Source of the DNA: Candidatus Villigracilis saccharophilus
Lineage (GTDB): Bacteria > Chloroflexota > Anaerolineae > Anaerolineales > Villigracilaceae
Reading direction: 5' to 3'
NCBI GenBank assembly: GCA_016709305.1
Contig: JADJNA010000014.1
Coordinates: 1 to 36,309 of the forward strand
DNA: 36,309 nucleotides
The notes beneath the pieces were generated by a model, which worked only from the letters and a program-made list of their open reading frames with translations, did not search any database and was not told where the DNA came from. This document shows, one piece after another, positions 24,742-32,102 of this stretch (the first letter of the stretch is position 1; each line of letters begins with the position of its first letter). Both the position numbers and the translations under genes were made by a program.

Positions 24742-25320
24742 ATGACGGAAGTAACAAAAGAATCAACAAACGCAAAACACGGCGTGCCGGTCTGGACACA
24801 GGTCATCATTTGGGTATTTGTTGTAGGACTGCTCGCATTGGTGGCTTTTGGACTGAGACGCGCCCAAAACCCAATGGCGGCCATCGGGGAACCCGTACCT
24901 GATTTCAACCTTGTTTTTTATGAAGGCTATGAGTACAACGGGACCACAGAGATGAAACTCTCTGACCTGCAAGGCAAGATCGTTTTGATCAACATCTGGG
25001 CATCCTGGTGCAAACCCTGCGAACAGGAAGCGCCCGATCTACAGGAAGCCTGGCAGTTCTATAAGGACCGCGGGGATGTGGTCTTCGTCGGTGTGGATTA
25101 TGTGGATACACCCGCAGGCGCAAATGAATATCTCACGAAATTCAGCATCAGTTTCCCCAACGCACCCGACCTAAAATCCAACATCTCAAGCATCTTAAAC
25201 CGCCAGATGGGCGTGCCTGAAACTTATCTCATAGACCGTGAAGGCATCTTGCGCAACGTCAAGATCGGACCGTTTACATCTGTCGATGAGATCAAATCTG
25301 TAATTGATAGTATTGAGTAG
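24742..25320 (+). CDS. ccmG: Membrane-anchored thioredoxin-like protein (CcmG/ResA/TlpA type)
   Basis: A 192-residue protein with one N-terminal membrane helix (VIIWVFVVGLLALVAFGL) and an extracytoplasmic thioredoxin fold. The redox motif is WCKPC (Cys90, Cys93) after VLINIWASWC, with FVGVDYVDT and GVPETYLIDREG; the cis-Pro lies in the latter. CcmG/ResA proteins reduce CxxCH disulfides of apocytochromes so heme can be attached. The position between ccmH and the CcmI-like gene supports this role. TlpA as a family name is an alternative. Confidence 0.88.
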   Translation: MTEVTKESTNAKHGVPVWTQVIIWVFVVGLLALVAFGLRRAQNPMAAIGEPVPDFNLVFYEGYEYNGTTEMKLSDLQGKIVLINIWASWCKPCEQEAPDLQEAWQFYKDRGDVVFVGVDYVDTPAGANEYLTKFSISFPNAPDLKSNISSILNRQMGVPETYLIDREGILRNVKIGPFTSVDEIKSVIDSIE

Positions 25321-25331
25321 GGAAAACATAC

Positions 25332-25844
25332 ATGGAACTCGGTTCAATTTTTCTAATTCTCGCAGTAGTCATCATGGTCGGCATTTATTTATATGCGCCT
25401 TTCACAGCACGCGCGCGCCGTCTTAACACGAACGAAACCCTCGAAGTCTCCGCCTTAAAAGCGGAACGCGACCGCGTGATCAACTCTTTGCAGGAACTCG
25501 ATTTCGATTTCAACCTCGGAAAGATCCCTGCTGGAGAGTATCCAGACCAGCGCGCGTTCCTCTTAAAAAAAGGCGCGGAGATCCTGCGCAAGCTCGATGA
25601 ACTCGCACCGGCAGCCACCTCTGCGATACAGGCGGAGGCGCGTATTGAAAAAGCCGCCGCTGCGGCACAAGCGGTGAAACCAACCTCAACAACTGATTTG
25701 AACGTCAATGATGATGACATCGAATCCATGATCGCCGCGCGCCGCAAGGAACACAAAAGCAAGTCTGCCGGGTTCTGCCCCAAATGCGGCAAGCCCGTTT
25801 TGATCACTGATAAATTCTGCCCTTCGTGCGGAAAATCTTTATAA
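25332..25844 (+). CDS. CcmI-like membrane protein with C-terminal double zinc ribbon
   Basis: A 170-residue protein with an N-terminal membrane helix (SIFLILAVVIMVGIYLY), then a helical region with LKAERDRVINSLQELDFDF and GKIPAGEYPDQR, which resembles the N-terminal CcmI-type segment. An Ala-rich linker leads to a zinc ribbon CPKCGKPVLITDKFCPSCG (two CxxC pairs). It starts 11 bp after ccmG and ends 27 bp before the cytochrome c lipoprotein gene, well inside the ccm unit. CcmI presents apocytochromes to CcmF/H; that role is inferred here from place and N-terminal likeness, and the zinc ribbon is not part of classical CcmI. Confidence 0.7.
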   Translation: MELGSIFLILAVVIMVGIYLYAPFTARARRLNTNETLEVSALKAERDRVINSLQELDFDFNLGKIPAGEYPDQRAFLLKKGAEILRKLDELAPAATSAIQAEARIEKAAAAAQAVKPTSTTDLNVNDDDIESMIAARRKEHKSKSAGFCPKCGKPVLITDKFCPSCGKSL

Positions 25845-25871
25845 CAAATTTAAAAGCAATTGAGGAAATTA

Positions 25872-27776
25872 ATGAAACTACGCCATACGCTCATCTTGTC
25901 TACCATCATGCTTCTGCTCGCTGCCTGTAACTTCACCCTCGCAGAAGATGTGACTCCCCCGCCTAACTATGTTCCGCCAACACCAGCGGCAACCCTGCCC
26001 CCCCTGGTCCCCCCCAATGCTCCCGATGTTGAGAACGGCGCGCTGATCTACACCGAAAAGTGCGCCCCCTGTCATGGAGATTCTGGTCTGGGCGACGGTC
26101 CGCAAGGTAAACAGTTACCAGTCTCGGTAGCCGCGCTTGGTTTGCCGGCCACCGCGCAGAAAGCTTCCCCAGCCACCTGGTATTTGGTGGTGACACAGGG
26201 TAATCTTGAACGCTTCATGCCTCCGTTTGCAAGTCTGAACGACCAGGAACGCTGGGATGTGGTTTCATACGCGCTCACCCTTCATGTAACCCCGCAGCAA
26301 CTCGAACTGGGTAAGTCTCTTGTAGAAACAAATTGTACTGACTGCGCTAAAGTACTGGCCGGCGACCCGGAAATGATGGCCGCGCTCTCCAATAACGACC
26401 TGATAAAAGTCATCAAGCAGGGCATGGGCAGCCTCCCCGATTTTGGGAAGGATTTTACAGTTGAAGAATCAACAGCCGCCGCCGCTTATTTACGCAGTTT
26501 GACATTCGCGTCTGCCGCCGCGCCGATAGCTGTTGCCGCCACCGAGACTCCCGTCAGCGCTGAGGCGGTCACACCCTCGGCCGAGACAACACCCGTTGAC
26601 GGTACCCAAGCTGCGGTGACGCCCGAGGCGGGTACTCCTCAAGCAGAAATCCAAGTTACAGTACCAGCAACCCCGGCCGCCGGTTTCGGCACGATCTCAG
26701 GTTCCATTGATAATCAAACAGGTGACGCGCTTCCAACCGATATTTTAGTTACGTTACGCTCCCTGGAGCATGGCGCAGATATGAATGCCGGTCCTCAAGA
26801 GATCGCAGCGATTGAAACCTTTGCCAAGGCAGATGGATCTTTCGTTTTCGAGAATGTTGAAATGCCTGAAAATCGTATCTTCATCGCTGACACAGTTGTG
26901 AACGGTCAAACCTACGAATCAGAATTCGCGGTGGTGGAAGCCGGCATGACCGAACTCGTGATACCGACCATCCAATTATTTGCCACATCAGAAGATTTCA
27001 GCGTACTCACAGTTGACTCTTTACAACTCCACTTTGATTTCGCAAATGAAACGGAAGTCCAGATCTTCGGGGTGTATACGATCAGCAATCCCACCGACAA
27101 GAGCATCGAGGTAAAAATGGCGGCACAGGAAGCGATCCCGTTCGTTCCCTTCCCGGAAGGTTCAACGCCGCTGGGATATGAAGCCACACAAGATACGGCT
27201 GCCTTTATTCAAACTGCGGATGGCTTTGCCATGCCGCCCAGCACAACCCCTTATGGACTGATCGCCTTTGCGTCCTATCCCAAGTCAGATACGATCGTTG
27301 TCTCGCAAACCGTGCCATTGGCCATCAGCGGCGTCAGCATCCTCCTGCCGGAAGGTTTAAAAGCGGAAGGCGACCAGCTTACCGATGAAGGTGTGCAAAC
27401 CATGCAAAGCGCCAGCTTCCATATTTATACAACCGGCGCATTGAAAGCAGATGAAACCCTTAAGTTCACCATCACAGGCAAACCACAGGATACAGCAGTC
27501 AACCCGGACCTTACACAGAACAAGACGCTCTTGATTGGCGCCGGAGCCTTCGGCATCGTGCTTATTGTTGCAGGCGCCTGGCTGTTCATGCGTGACCGCA
27601 AACGTGTTGAGGAAGTTGACGAGGAAGACGAAGAGGATAATGAATTTGAAGATCCTGATTCGCTCATGGATGCCATCATCGCGCTCGATGATCTGCACCG
27701 CGCCGGCAAACTCTCCGACGAAGCCTATCAAAAACGGCGCGAAGAATTAAAGGGCGCGCTTAAGCGAAAATCCTAA
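25872..27776 (+). CDS. Cytochrome c lipoprotein with one intact and one degenerate heme domain
   Basis: A 634-residue lipoprotein (lipobox LLAAC, Cys19). The first cytochrome c domain has CAPCHG (Cys64, Cys67, His68) and a likely distal Met in RFMPPFAS (Met116). A second cytochrome-like domain (about 145-215) has CTDCA (Cys155, Cys158, Ala159): the proximal His is gone. After a Thr/Pro linker come an Ig- or carboxypeptidase-regulatory-like beta domain (GTISGSIDNQTGDALP), a further beta-rich region, a membrane helix (about 545-563) and a C-terminal SHOCT-like tail (ALDDLHRAGKLSDEAYQKRREEL). Start at 25872, with GAGG upstream. It sits inside the ccm unit and may be a substrate or helper of maturation. 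Confidence 0.82.
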   Translation: MKLRHTLILSTIMLLLAACNFTLAEDVTPPPNYVPPTPAATLPPLVPPNAPDVENGALIYTEKCAPCHGDSGLGDGPQGKQLPVSVAALGLPATAQKASPATWYLVVTQGNLERFMPPFASLNDQERWDVVSYALTLHVTPQQLELGKSLVETNCTDCAKVLAGDPEMMAALSNNDLIKVIKQGMGSLPDFGKDFTVEESTAAAAYLRSLTFASAAAPIAVAATETPVSAEAVTPSAETTPVDGTQAAVTPEAGTPQAEIQVTVPATPAAGFGTISGSIDNQTGDALPTDILVTLRSLEHGADMNAGPQEIAAIETFAKADGSFVFENVEMPENRIFIADTVVNGQTYESEFAVVEAGMTELVIPTIQLFATSEDFSVLTVDSLQLHFDFANETEVQIFGVYTISNPTDKSIEVKMAAQEAIPFVPFPEGSTPLGYEATQDTAAFIQTADGFAMPPSTTPYGLIAFASYPKSDTIVVSQTVPLAISGVSILLPEGLKAEGDQLTDEGVQTMQSASFHIYTTGALKADETLKFTITGKPQDTAVNPDLTQNKTLLIGAGAFGIVLIVAGAWLFMRDRKRVEEVDEEDEEDNEFEDPDSLMDAIIALDDLHRAGKLSDEAYQKRREELKGALKRKS

Positions 27777-27778
27777 AC

Positions 27779-27814
27779 ACATCATTGCGAGGGTGAATGC
27801 CCTCGCAATGATGT
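27779..27814. repeat. Perfect 15-bp-arm palindrome before ccmA
   Basis: ACATCATTGCGAGGG (27779-27793) pairs exactly with 27800-27814 across a 6-nt loop. There is no T-run. CATTGCGAGGG-type palindromes occur as dispersed repeats in many bacterial genomes. It lies 2 bp after the cytochrome c gene and 12 bp before ccmA. Confidence 0.75.
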
Positions 27815-27826
27815 ATGGAATCTTAA

Positions 27827-28525
27827 ATGATCGAAGTAAAAAAACTCGTCAAACGTTTTGGGCTCAAAAGCATTCTGCGCGGATTGGATTTTTCAGTCCA
27901 ACCAGGTGAGTTTGTGGCATTGCTTGGCCCCAATGGCGCGGGCAAAACCACATTCCTACGCATCCTCGCCACACTTTCGCGTCCATCCCTGGGACATGTG
28001 CAGGTAGCCGGTCACACCCTTCCACAGCAGGCGGCGCAAGTCCGCGCAAAACTGGGCGTGGTATCTCACATGCCCTTGTTGTATCCAGACCTGACCGCGG
28101 AAGAGAATATCCGCTTTTACGGGCGTATGTATGGAATTGCAGATATGGAAGCGCGGGTCACTGAAGTTTTGGAAATGGTCGGCCTCGACAATCGGCGCAG
28201 GGATCTGGTGCGGACTTTTTCGCGCGGGATGCAGCAGCGCCTTGCCATCGGCCGCGCCGTTGTCCATGACCCGGAAGTGATGTTGTTCGATGAGCCTTAC
28301 ACAGGGCTTGATCAGGATGCGTCTGAAATGCTGGATGATGTCCTGCGTTCCGTCGCCGCCAAGGGTCGCACCGTGGTGATGACCTCTCACGATCTTGCCC
28401 GCGCAGAAGACCTCGCCACCCGTTTCGACATTCTTTCACGCGGCGTCATCGCAGCCTCCGCCAAACACGCAGATTTGAAAAATACAAATCTACTCGCGTT
28501 TTACAAAAAATCGCTGGAGGCTTGA
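27827..28525 (+). CDS. ccmA: Heme exporter ATP-binding protein CcmA
   Basis: A 232-residue ABC ATPase of the CcmA type, which drives the CcmABCD complex to release heme-loaded CcmE. Seen are Walker A GPNGAGKTT (about residue 35), the Q-loop region, the signature FSRGMQQRL (usual LSxGQ), Walker B VMLFDEP and the H-loop MTSHD. Length is slightly above the usual 205-230. It is followed by ccmB after 10 bp. Confidence 0.92.
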   Translation: MIEVKKLVKRFGLKSILRGLDFSVQPGEFVALLGPNGAGKTTFLRILATLSRPSLGHVQVAGHTLPQQAAQVRAKLGVVSHMPLLYPDLTAEENIRFYGRMYGIADMEARVTEVLEMVGLDNRRRDLVRTFSRGMQQRLAIGRAVVHDPEVMLFDEPYTGLDQDASEMLDDVLRSVAAKGRTVVMTSHDLARAEDLATRFDILSRGVIAASAKHADLKNTNLLAFYKKSLEA

Positions 28526-28535
28526 TAAAACGATT

Positions 28536-29225
28536 ATGAAAACAGCCGCCCCATCCTTCATCAAAGCCACCATGGCTATCGTACAAAAAGACCTGGCCGC
28601 CGAATTGCGCTCACGCGAACTGCTTTCAGCCATGCTGGTCTTTTCCATGCTTGTGATCCTGATCTTCAACTTCGCATTGGAACTCGAAATTGATGTCCGC
28701 CAAAAAGTTGCCGCGGGTGTCTTGTGGACAACCTTCGCATTCGCCGGCACGCTCGGACTTAACCGCTCCATGGCCGTGGAAAAAGATCGCGGCTGTATGG
28801 ACGGTCTGCTGCTTGCGCCGGTCGACCGGTCTGCCATCTTCTTCGGCAAAGCCATCAGCAATCTGGCGTTCATGCTCATTGTGGAAGCCATTGTGCTCCC
28901 GCTTTATGCCGTGCTCTATAATGAATTCCGCATTTTTCAATTGGGGTTTCTGGGTGTGATCCTGCTTGGCTCCATTGGCTACATCGCGGTCGGGACATTG
29001 CTGTCAGCCATGTCTGTCCAGACCCGCACGCGAGATGTACTGCTGCCCATCCTGTTATTCCCTGTAGCTGTCCCTGTACTATTGGCATCTGTCAAAGCCA
29101 GCGGCGGGATGTTGGCCGGCGCGGAATTCGCAGAGATCCTCACCCCGCTTAACCTGCTCATCGTGTATGATGTGATCTTCATTGCCATTGCATTCATGGT
29201 GTTCGATTTCGTAGTTGAAGAATAA
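28536..29225 (+). CDS. ccmB: Heme exporter permease CcmB
   Basis: A 229-residue integral membrane protein with six hydrophobic segments. The family patterns KDLAAELRSRELLSAMLVF at the N terminus and WTTFAFAGTLGLNRSMAVEKD, quoted in part as FAFAGTLGLNRSMA, then GSIGYIAVGTLLSAMS and LLPILLFPVAVPVLLASVKA are those of CcmB. With CcmA it forms the ABC module; with CcmC and CcmD it acts on the heme-CcmE intermediate. It lies between ccmA and ccmC on the same strand. Confidence 0.92.
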   Translation: MKTAAPSFIKATMAIVQKDLAAELRSRELLSAMLVFSMLVILIFNFALELEIDVRQKVAAGVLWTTFAFAGTLGLNRSMAVEKDRGCMDGLLLAPVDRSAIFFGKAISNLAFMLIVEAIVLPLYAVLYNEFRIFQLGFLGVILLGSIGYIAVGTLLSAMSVQTRTRDVLLPILLFPVAVPVLLASVKASGGMLAGAEFAEILTPLNLLIVYDVIFIAIAFMVFDFVVEE

Positions 29226-29250
29226 AAAAATATCTAATAAGGAGCAAAAT

Positions 29251-29940
29251 ATGCAAACCAAACCTTTAATGCTAAAGATCCTTGATGTTGCTTCCATTAT
29301 TGTATTGGCAATATCAACCTATCTCGCGCTGGTATTCGCGCCGACCGAAGCCGTGATGGGCGATGTTCAGCGCGTCTTTTATTTTCATATTGGCACAGCC
29401 TGGGTTGGCCTGGTCGGCTTTGTGCTTGCGGCAGGGACAGGCATCGCCTACCTGGTCACAAAAGACATGAAGTGGGACCGCCTCGAAGTCGCCGCAGTGG
29501 AAGTCAGCACCATCTTCTTCTTCATTACGATCGTACTGGGTTCCATTTGGGCTCGCCCTGCCTGGAACACCTGGTGGACCTGGGATCCCCGCCTGACCAC
29601 CGCTGCGGTCACCGAACTCATCTACATCGCATTCTTCATGCTGCGACAGGGAATCGAGGACCCCGAAAGACGCGCCCGCTTTGGCGCTGTCTACGCAATT
29701 TTAGGCGGACTCAGCGCGCCGATCACATTCATGGTCATTCGCCTTTTCCGCACCATTCACCCGATCGTGGTCGGTTCAGGCGAGGGTGAGAAATTGCCGC
29801 TGACCTCTGACATGCGCGTCGCCTTTTTCTTCGCACTCTTTGCCTTCACCGTTATCTTCGTTGACCTGATGTGGCACCGCATCCGCCTCGGCAGTCTCGA
29901 AGAAAAAGTTGAACAACTCAAATTAAAAGTCTCGATGTAA
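29251..29940 (+). CDS. ccmC: Heme handling protein CcmC
   Basis: A 229-residue six-helix membrane protein that binds heme and loads it onto CcmE. The WWD motif is WNTWWTWDPRLTTA at about residue 105, the first conserved His is in FYFHIGTAWVG, and the second in RTIHPIV. The start at 29251 is chosen for AAGGAG 8-9 bp upstream; an earlier in-frame codon is inside the ribosome-binding region. Neighbours ccmB and a 54-residue CcmD-like gene confirm the identification. Confidence 0.94.
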   Translation: MQTKPLMLKILDVASIIVLAISTYLALVFAPTEAVMGDVQRVFYFHIGTAWVGLVGFVLAAGTGIAYLVTKDMKWDRLEVAAVEVSTIFFFITIVLGSIWARPAWNTWWTWDPRLTTAAVTELIYIAFFMLRQGIEDPERRARFGAVYAILGGLSAPITFMVIRLFRTIHPIVVGSGEGEKLPLTSDMRVAFFFALFAFTVIFVDLMWHRIRLGSLEEKVEQLKLKVSM

Positions 29941-29954
29941 TTTAGGAGAATAAA

Positions 29955-30119
29955 ATGGAAACCACCCCCGATACCTCAAACTACATGATCGCAGGTTATA
30001 TATTTTCCTTTATTGTCATGGGTTTTTATGTCTTTAGCATCTATCTGCGCAGCACAAATCTAAAACGGGATGCCGAAACCCTTGAATCTATGGACCCGGA
30101 CAAAGACGGCAAAAAATAG
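29955..30119 (+). CDS. ccmD: Small CcmD-like membrane protein
   Basis: A 54-residue protein starting METTPDTSNYMIAGYIFSF with AGGAG upstream. It has one membrane helix (about residues 11-31, MIAGYIFSFIVMGFYVFSIY) and a charged tail ending DPDKDGKK. CcmD is a small single-helix protein that holds CcmE to CcmABC; its sequence is weakly conserved, so the call rests on size, topology and its place 14 bp after ccmC. Confidence 0.75.
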   Translation: METTPDTSNYMIAGYIFSFIVMGFYVFSIYLRSTNLKRDAETLESMDPDKDGKK

Positions 30120-30156
30120 CCAGCCAAACTTCCGACTAAAGTCGCATCCAAAAGAA

Positions 30157-30185
30157 TTGCCTACCCTTAAAAGTCCGCTTATAAT
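30157..30185 (+). promoter_or_regulatory. Promoter overlapping the ccm terminator
   Basis: TTGCCT (30157-30162), 17 bp and TATAAT (30180-30185). The -10 box covers the last base of the left arm and the loop of the terminator at 30169-30202. The start would fall near 30192, about 14 nt before the ATG at 30206. Confidence 0.55.
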
Positions 30186-30202
30186 GTAAGCGGACTTTTT
30201 TT
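30169..30202 (+). terminator. Terminator of the ccm operon
   Basis: AAAAGTCCGCTT (30169-30180) and AAGCGGACTTTT (30188-30199) form a perfect 12-bp stem with a 7-nt loop, followed by T-rich sequence. It lies about 50 bp after ccmD. Confidence 0.85.
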
Positions 30203-30205
30203 ATT

Positions 30206-31849
30206 ATGGCAAGACGCTGGCTGTTCGGCCTCCTTTCACTCATCATTGCCTTCTCCGGCACAGCCTTTACGCGCCCTCCATCCGTATCGCCTCAATCTAA
30301 CCCACAGCCTGCTTTTGCTCCCAATCCTCCGCCTGGCCCGGATCGCTTCACCACCGTAAGCGTTGAATATACTTCTTACGAATGGTATCTGGCGACATGG
30401 AAAGGGTCAAACATTGTCTGTTCGGTAGTCTTCGATCATGAAGGTCTACCGCATCCTTCGGATGTATATAACAACTGCGATCTAAATGTCTACACAAAAT
30501 GGATCACCCAGCCGCCTTGTATATATGAAGACACAACACTGTGCGATGGGTATTACACCTTCCCCATCACCAGCAAGCCTGCCCAAAAACAGGTTGCCAT
30601 GGAACTCGCTTCCGCCAGCGCATGGATATCCCTCGAAGATTGTGAAGCGGTACTAAGCACCTCTACAAATATCTGCGAGTCGAATCCAACGCTCGTGATC
30701 TCAGGGCAGGAACCTCTGGCAGATGAGAAAATCATCCGCATTGAGGGCACTTATGATGGCCAGTCGTTTGATTGTGATCAGACCAATGTGTGCAAATTCC
30801 ATATCCCTGAAACAGTGGAAAATGGCGTGCAGGTTGATTTTTGGTCATACTCAACATACGGCGACAGCAGCCCGGTGTATAGCGCCCAGGTGCGCGTGCA
30901 AAAGGCAAATGAAGGCGACCCCGATCAACACTATTGGTATGTAGATGTTCTCTCCTCACAATGGCAGGGACAGGCTGTCCCAATCTGCTCTGATGCGTGG
31001 AATGCATTTGCGCCTGTTGGAGGTTCTCCTAAATGGCTGACCACGCCAACACAAAGTCAGGAGCTTAGCAGTGATATTCCCTATACTTATCTCGCGGCAA
31101 ACCTGATCAAGCAGGGTGCGGTTAATGCAAGCACCTGCCCGGATGGCGGCATCACTCCGGACGGTGGCGCAAATCAATGCGGGCTGGAAAGATCACGCGA
31201 AGAAGTTTTTAATTGGCAGAATCGTTTTGATGGATTGATCATGAGCACGGCCAAGGAAACAGGCGTGCCTGCGCATTTGCTGAAAAATCTATTCGCACGT
31301 GAAAGCCAGTTCTGGCCGGGCAGTGTCTCGGGAATCGGAGACGTGGGACTTGGTCAATTAACAGAGAACGGCGCAGATACCACCCTGTTCTGGAATCCAT
31401 TCTTTTATTATCAGTTCTGTACCTTCATCCTGCCGGGCGAAACCTGCGGCAAAGGATATATGCACATATCCACAGAGGAACAGGAACAGCTCCGTACCGC
31501 TTTGGTGGGAAGCGTCAACGCGACCTGTAAAGATTGCCCGCTCGGCATTGACCTGGAACACGCGGATTATTCTGTGGGTGTCTTTGCCCATTCAATGATC
31601 GCAAATTGCAGACAGGCTGGACAGGTCGTAACAAATTACACCGGCAAATCGCCGGGTGAAGTCGCTTCTTATGAGGACCTATGGAAATTCTCGCTCGTCA
31701 ACTACAACGCGGGTGGAGGATGCCTGGCAGAAGTCATTACCCGTTCTCTGGGTGAAGGCAATACCATTTTGACATGGGAAAATACTTCGCCGTTTATCAG
31801 CGGGGCTTGCGGCGGCGCAGTGGATTACGTGAACGATATTAGCAAATAA
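30206..31849 (+). CDS. Secreted lytic transglycosylase-like protein
   Basis: A 547-residue exported protein: signal peptide (LFGLLSLIIAFSGTAFT) and a Pro-rich start, then about 300 residues of beta-rich, Cys-containing sequence I do not recognise. From about residue 340 a goose-lysozyme/SLT-like domain is suggested by VPAHLLKNLFARESQFWPG, where Glu366 is the likely catalytic acid, and GIGDVGLGQLTENGADT, the G-x-x-Q-L element of transglycosylases, then SLVNYNAGGGC near the end. It would cleave peptidoglycan outside the membrane. It is preceded by its own promoter and followed by a terminator, so it is monocistronic. Confidence 0.75.
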   Translation: MARRWLFGLLSLIIAFSGTAFTRPPSVSPQSNPQPAFAPNPPPGPDRFTTVSVEYTSYEWYLATWKGSNIVCSVVFDHEGLPHPSDVYNNCDLNVYTKWITQPPCIYEDTTLCDGYYTFPITSKPAQKQVAMELASASAWISLEDCEAVLSTSTNICESNPTLVISGQEPLADEKIIRIEGTYDGQSFDCDQTNVCKFHIPETVENGVQVDFWSYSTYGDSSPVYSAQVRVQKANEGDPDQHYWYVDVLSSQWQGQAVPICSDAWNAFAPVGGSPKWLTTPTQSQELSSDIPYTYLAANLIKQGAVNASTCPDGGITPDGGANQCGLERSREEVFNWQNRFDGLIMSTAKETGVPAHLLKNLFARESQFWPGSVSGIGDVGLGQLTENGADTTLFWNPFFYYQFCTFILPGETCGKGYMHISTEEQEQLRTALVGSVNATCKDCPLGIDLEHADYSVGVFAHSMIANCRQAGQVVTNYTGKSPGEVASYEDLWKFSLVNYNAGGGCLAEVITRSLGEGNTILTWENTSPFISGACGGAVDYVNDISK

Positions 31850-31881
31850 AGCTATTTCGCTTGGATTGGAAGGGTTATTTC

Positions 31882-31915
31882 AACCGCATGAATTCATGCG
31901 GTTTTTGTTTTAATT
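31882..31915 (+). terminator. Terminator after the transglycosylase-like gene
   Basis: AACCGCATGAATTCATGCGGTT, a 22-bp perfect palindrome given in halves (AACCGCATGAA / TTCATGCGGTT) at 31882-31903, is followed by TTTGTTTTAATT. Confidence 0.8.
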
Positions 31916-32043
31916 CTGCGGGACTGAAAACGACAGCAGTTTAGAGGTCAGGCGTGATGCGCCGAGATGGGGGGAAATTCCTCATTCCTACAAGTAATAC
32001 TTCCTGATAAGCAAAGCTAATAAGCAAAGGTTATATAAGTCAC

Positions 32044-32071
32044 TTGTTTGTATAAGACATTAGAATATAAT
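32044..32071 (+). promoter_or_regulatory. Promoter of the multiheme cytochrome gene
   Basis: TTGTTT (32044-32049), 16 bp and TATAAT (32066-32071). Upstream lie two direct repeats ATAAGCAAAG at 32007-32016 and 32020-32029 (period 13), a possible activator site. Nothing else is recognised in the 31916-32040 stretch. Confidence 0.6.
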
Positions 32072-32089
32072 TTGTGAATTATTACACAA
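32072..32089. promoter_or_regulatory. Rex-like operator (CRP/FNR-type as alternative)
   Basis: TTGTGAATTATTACACAA matches the Rex consensus TTGTGAA-n4-TTCACAA with one mismatch. It starts directly after the -10 box and covers the expected transcription start, where a repressor would block initiation. Rex senses the NADH/NAD ratio. A CRP-type site (TGTGA-n6-TCACA) would match less well. Binding is inferred. Confidence 0.6.
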
Positions 32090-32102
32090 TTAAGAGGTAA
32101 TC

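Noticed and set aside
21957..27814. CRISPR array
   Set aside because: The repeats are isolated palindromes of different sequence, without regular spacing or spacers.
31916..32100. Possible riboswitch (c-di-GMP or similar) before the cytochrome gene
   Set aside because: GCAAAG words recall c-di-GMP-I elements, but the other conserved parts and pairing are absent, and they lie upstream of the predicted transcription start.
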